From positions 1-44,222 of the forward strand of contig JAILFJ010000008.1 of assembly GCA_024697625.1 (NCBI GenBank): 44,222 nucleotides of DNA, given 5' to 3'. The translations under genes were made by a program, and so were the position numbers. Below, piece by piece: positions 41,717 to 44,222 of the stretch; the stretch's first letter is position 1, and each line of letters opens with the position of its first letter. A model generated the notes under the pieces. It was not told where the DNA came from. It saw only the letters and a list, made by a program, of their open reading frames with translations, and searched no databases. Source of the stretch: Oscillospiraceae bacterium (GTDB taxonomy: Bacteria; Bacillota; Clostridia; Oscillospirales; Oscillospiraceae).

Positions 41717-42419
41717 TAATGGCTTCTCCTTTCCCTGCATCCTGAAACACAGCAAGGATTCTTTCAGCGTACAGCCTGACTTCAGGCGGAGAGTCCGGAA
41801 TCGGCATCCGGATCAGAAAGCGTTTTCCGTGATGCGGGAGACCGGTCAGAATGTCATACAAGGCATCAAGGTTTTCCCCATACCAGCTCTCCCATTTCAT
41901 TTTGTGACGCATTTCAGCATAGAGCGATGGAATGTCGCCGCATTCGCTGAAATCCAGAAACACAATGCCTGTGAGGTTTTCCAGCAGACCGTAGCAGGAG
42001 TCTTCGATCTCTGCGAGACTGCCGGCAAAATCCCTCGTATACCAGGGATCAGCAATCTCTTCGCGCGGCTGCTCTGCATATTCAGGAAGAATACGGATTT
42101 TACCGGCAGGATCACCCTGAAAGATTCGCCGAAGATCCCAACGATTCTCGGCATCCATCCCGATGAAGAGATCCCAGTCGGAATATTCTGCCCGCTGCAC
42201 TTTGCGCGCAACCATACCGGTGCAGTCAAAGCCTCTCTTCTCCAATAGTCGCCTCATAGGAGGGTATACCGGATTCCCAATCTCTTCGGAGGTAGTGGCT
42301 GCAGAAGAAATAATATAATCCTCTGACAGTCCGGCGCGCGTAACCATGTCACGGAAGAGAAGTTCAGCAGCCGGACTGCGACAGATATTGCCGTGGCACA
42401 CAAAAAGTATCTTAGTCAA
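41700..42419 (-). CDS. Low-molecular-weight tyrosine phosphatase fused to a barstar domain
   Basis: The product has 239 residues. Residues 1-148 are a complete LMW protein-tyrosine phosphatase: P-loop CHGNICRS (nucleophile Cys8, Arg14) and the general acid Asp124 in DPWYT. Residues about 150-232 are a barstar-type barnase inhibitor: in WYGENLDALYDILTG, Tyr180, Asn183, Asp185 and Asp189 align with barstar Tyr30, Asn33, Asp35 and Asp39, the main barnase contacts; barstar Trp38 is Tyr188 here. The start is TTG 42419 with AGGAGG about ten bases upstream. No barnase-like RNase is in the window. It heads an operon with a phosphodiester glycosidase and an envelope protein. Confidence 0.87.
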   Translation of the reverse strand: MTKILFVCHGNICRSPAAELLFRDMVTRAGLSEDYIISSAATTSEEIGNPVYPPMRRLLEKRGFDCTGMVARKVQRAEYSDWDLFIGMDAENRWDLRRIFQGDPAGKIRILPEYAEQPREEIADPWYTRDFAGSLAEIEDSCYGLLENLTGIVFLDFSECGDIPSLYAEMRHKMKWESWYGENLDALYDILTGLPHHGKRFLIRMPIPDSPPEVRLYAERILAVFQDAGKGEAINEQPV

Positions 42420-42457
42420 ATGCGATCAGCCTCCTGAAAAGCCGTATTCTGCCCTGT

Positions 42458-42542
42458 TTTGCCGCGATTTGCCGGGCAGAAAAAGTTGTTAATAAACTGT
42501 GACTCTGTCATGGAAAAAGCAAAATATGGCAAAATGCGGCAA
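42458..42542. repeat. 15-bp imperfect inverted repeat upstream of the phosphatase-barstar gene
   Basis: TTGCCGCGATTTGCC (42458-42472) and GGCAAAATGCGGCAA (42528-42542) are inverted copies matching in 13 of 15 positions, with 55 bases between. Just beyond, ATGGTAGT occurs twice (about 42557 and 42569) and ACTACC about 20 bases later, so the whole segment is repeat-rich. It separates two minus-strand genes. It could be an operator array, a remnant of an element end, or an att-like site; nothing decides between these. Confidence 0.5.
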
Positions 42543-42642
42543 GTCAATGCCGTCAATGGTAGTCAAATGGTAGTAAAAATCGGGGTGGGTTACTACCGTG
42601 GGGTGAAGGGGAAGGCGTGGAGATAAACTAAAATTGATCCAC

Positions 42643-44222
42643 TCACCAAAGATCAATGTCGGACTTCCCTTCAGCAAATGGTCCCGGCAAGGTGCTGAGG
42701 CTGCGATGATCGCCATGATAATCTCGATCAAAAACAATATCGGATTCGTCTGGATTCTCAAAGCGCTCTTCTGGCTCAAATGCTGTACCCAAAGTCTCGG
42801 TGCTTACAATGCCGACTCGAAAATCCTTCAAATAATCATAAATGTTGGTCTTCAGAGTCAGTTTCCCATCCATTTCAAGCAGCTCGACACTGACTTCTCC
42901 CGCATCTCCGACAAAACCGGTCTTCTCGTGCCTGCTGACGGTCGCACCGTTGAAACAGGCGTTTCCGCCGATCCAGACCGGAAGATGACCGAAGTGATAC
43001 GGAGCCAGTGCATTCATATCCGGCTCCCGGTCCATCATGAAGTTGGCGATCCACTCATCATAGGATGGAAAAATGTCGAATGGCGCTGTGCCGGCGATCT
43101 GATGATCTGCTGATTCCGGTCCGATCGACGGGTCGGTGACGTGATATTTCTGTACGATGATGTTATTGTACACTCTGTCGTCACCGTGCAGAATCGTCAT
43201 GAAACCCGCTACCTCGGTGCGGTGTCGGATGTGATAGGGCGTGTAGCGGGGCTCCCGCTGACCGTTTACAATGGAGTCCACACCGGAGTTGATCAGACCG
43301 AATGCGCCGCAGATCAGGTTATGCACAACAGCCAGACCTTCACTGGGCATTATCACAGAAGATCTGGACAGCATGACATTGTTGTCAATCAGTGTAGGAC
43401 CGTGTCCGACTTCCACAAAAACATCGTTGGAGAACATGGCTCCTTTTGCTGTCTCAAGTCCCTCCGGGCGCTGGTTGTCATGTAGAAGGTTCTGGCTGAC
43501 TCTTGCTCCCTGCGCTTCCCAATCCAGCCAGATCCCCATGATGCAGTGATGAATGTGATTGCGACGGATGATTACGTCGATGGCGGCATGCAGCTTAATG
43601 CCGGCCGTCTCCGCTCCGCCCAGTTGCTGGGAGTTACAGATGTGGTGAATGTGGCAGTCTTCGATAACCGAAAACACAGCTCCCATACGTCCAACGATGC
43701 CGGTCTGTTCACAATGATGAATATGGCAGCGGCGGATAATATGACTGCCGACAGCCTCCTTTGTCCATCCATGATACTGGCCTCTGCATACGGCGTCACG
43801 TTCCATCTGGGTGGGGGATTTTACGTGCCTGGTATAGAAGTACATGTCGTTTTCCGGGTCGCGATACTTGCCCAGACTTATGCCGCAGCATCTGCTGCCC
43901 CACACGGCACACTCCTCGATGATCCATCCCTTGGACCAGTGCGGCCCGATCAGGCCGTCCTGATAAGCAGCAGGAGGCGCCCATGTGGTTGCGCCCTTGT
44001 TGATATCGAAGCCGGACACCGTGATGTAATTAATGCCGTCTTCCTCAGGCATAAAGCAGTTGCGTCGAACGAGAATCTCCACCTTCTGCGTATTTGGATC
44101 CAAATCATGGAAGTTGGCATAGAACACGGTTTCATAGCCATCCTGTTCTGTGTACCATTTCCATATGGATTCCTCAGCGTTCCAGGAACATGCGTCGGCG
44201 GCACCTGAAAGGCACTCCTCCA
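42643..44222 (-). CDS. Right-handed parallel beta-helix protein, 5' end outside the window
   Basis: The gene enters from the right edge: the frame stays open from 44222 to the start of the visible ORF at GTG 44127, and reads EECLSGAADACSWNAEESIW there. About 526 residues are visible. Repeated short strands with HIHHC, NHIHHC and NNVML turns are typical of parallel beta-helix (PbH1) repeats, as in polysaccharide lyases, epimerases and glycosidases. An aromatic-rich front (ISLGKYRDPENDMYFY) suggests glycan binding. No catalytic residues can be assigned. The stop is followed by a repeat-rich gap. Confidence 0.8.
   Translation of the reverse strand, partial: EECLSGAADACSWNAEESIWKWYTEQDGYETVFYANFHDLDPNTQKVEILVRRNCFMPEEDGINYITVSGFDINKGATTWAPPAAYQDGLIGPHWSKGWIIEECAVWGSRCCGISLGKYRDPENDMYFYTRHVKSPTQMERDAVCRGQYHGWTKEAVGSHIIRRCHIHHCEQTGIVGRMGAVFSVIEDCHIHHICNSQQLGGAETAGIKLHAAIDVIIRRNHIHHCIMGIWLDWEAQGARVSQNLLHDNQRPEGLETAKGAMFSNDVFVEVGHGPTLIDNNVMLSRSSVIMPSEGLAVVHNLICGAFGLINSGVDSIVNGQREPRYTPYHIRHRTEVAGFMTILHGDDRVYNNIIVQKYHVTDPSIGPESADHQIAGTAPFDIFPSYDEWIANFMMDREPDMNALAPYHFGHLPVWIGGNACFNGATVSRHEKTGFVGDAGEVSVELLEMDGKLTLKTNIYDYLKDFRVGIVSTETLGTAFEPEERFENPDESDIVFDRDYHGDHRSLSTLPGPFAEGKSDIDLW

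Noticed and set aside
1..44222. CRISPR arrays, tRNA/rRNA genes, insertion sequences, integrases
   Set aside because: No regularly spaced repeats, cloverleaf-like sequences or transposase/integrase proteins were seen on either strand.

Overview
The window reads as chromosomal DNA of an anaerobic member of the Firmicutes, most likely class Clostridia; family and species cannot be fixed from sequence alone. The evidence is a DnaD-type primosomal protein next to a DnaI/DnaC-type helicase loader, strong AGGAGG-like ribosome binding sites, SHOCT and DUF3783 proteins, methylglyoxal synthase beside a maf-mreC-mreD-PBP2 cluster, and about nine sigma-70-type promoters with an exact 17-base spacer. GC content looks close to one half. 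I saw no rRNA, tRNA, CRISPR array, transposase or integrase. Most long ORFs opposite the genes listed here are codon-bias shadows.

Layout. 1-662 has no convincing gene, only a possible relic of a histidine-kinase ATPase motif. 663-1832 (-) is a DUF362/ferredoxin protein and 2215-2889 (+) is sfsA. 3406-7792 (+) is a tightly packed operon: two secreted or membrane proteins of unknown role, a rhomboid protease, DUF3783, a YycJ-like metallo-beta-lactamase-fold hydrolase and a PD-(D/E)XK-like protein. 7801-8768 (-) is an AlkZ-related-like protein with a small partner. 9027-10837 (+) holds a cytoplasmic rhodanese, then a secreted rhodanese coupled to a secreted protein with a flavinylation motif. 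11052-15188 (+) holds an EamA exporter, a 56-residue ORF coupled to an RlmA-type methyltransferase, a GNAT acetyltransferase and radA. 15261-17465 (-) encodes two membrane/surface proteins with Pro-Thr-rich segments. 17667-23209 (-) is a complete ABC importer operon with a DUF3798 binding protein, preceded by a 43-base near-palindrome. 23388-26460 (-) holds an E2-acyltransferase-like protein lacking the catalytic His, the helicase loader and DnaD. 26604-32761 (+) is U32 peptidase-maf-mreC-mreD-PBP2. 32919-38048 (+) is mgsA-hisS-aspS-yifB. 38239-39252 (+) is an alpha-hydroxy-acid oxidizing flavoprotein, closed by a 21-bp perfect hairpin. 39334-42419 (-) is a three-gene overlapping operon that starts with a low-molecular-weight tyrosine phosphatase fused to a barstar domain. 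42643-44222 (-) is a beta-helix protein running off the window edge.

How the genes work together. The right half is mostly housekeeping: replication initiation, elongasome cell-wall synthesis, aminoacyl-tRNA synthesis and RNA/DNA maintenance. The least explained parts are (i) the phosphatase-barstar fusion with a phosphodiester glycosidase and a membrane-anchored NTF2-like protein, (ii) the secreted rhodanese/flavinylation-motif pair under its own strong promoter, (iii) the DUF3798 importer with its leader palindrome and no lipobox on the binding protein, and (iv) the E2-like protein without its catalytic His. The phosphatase-barstar fusion is the best candidate for an undescribed system.
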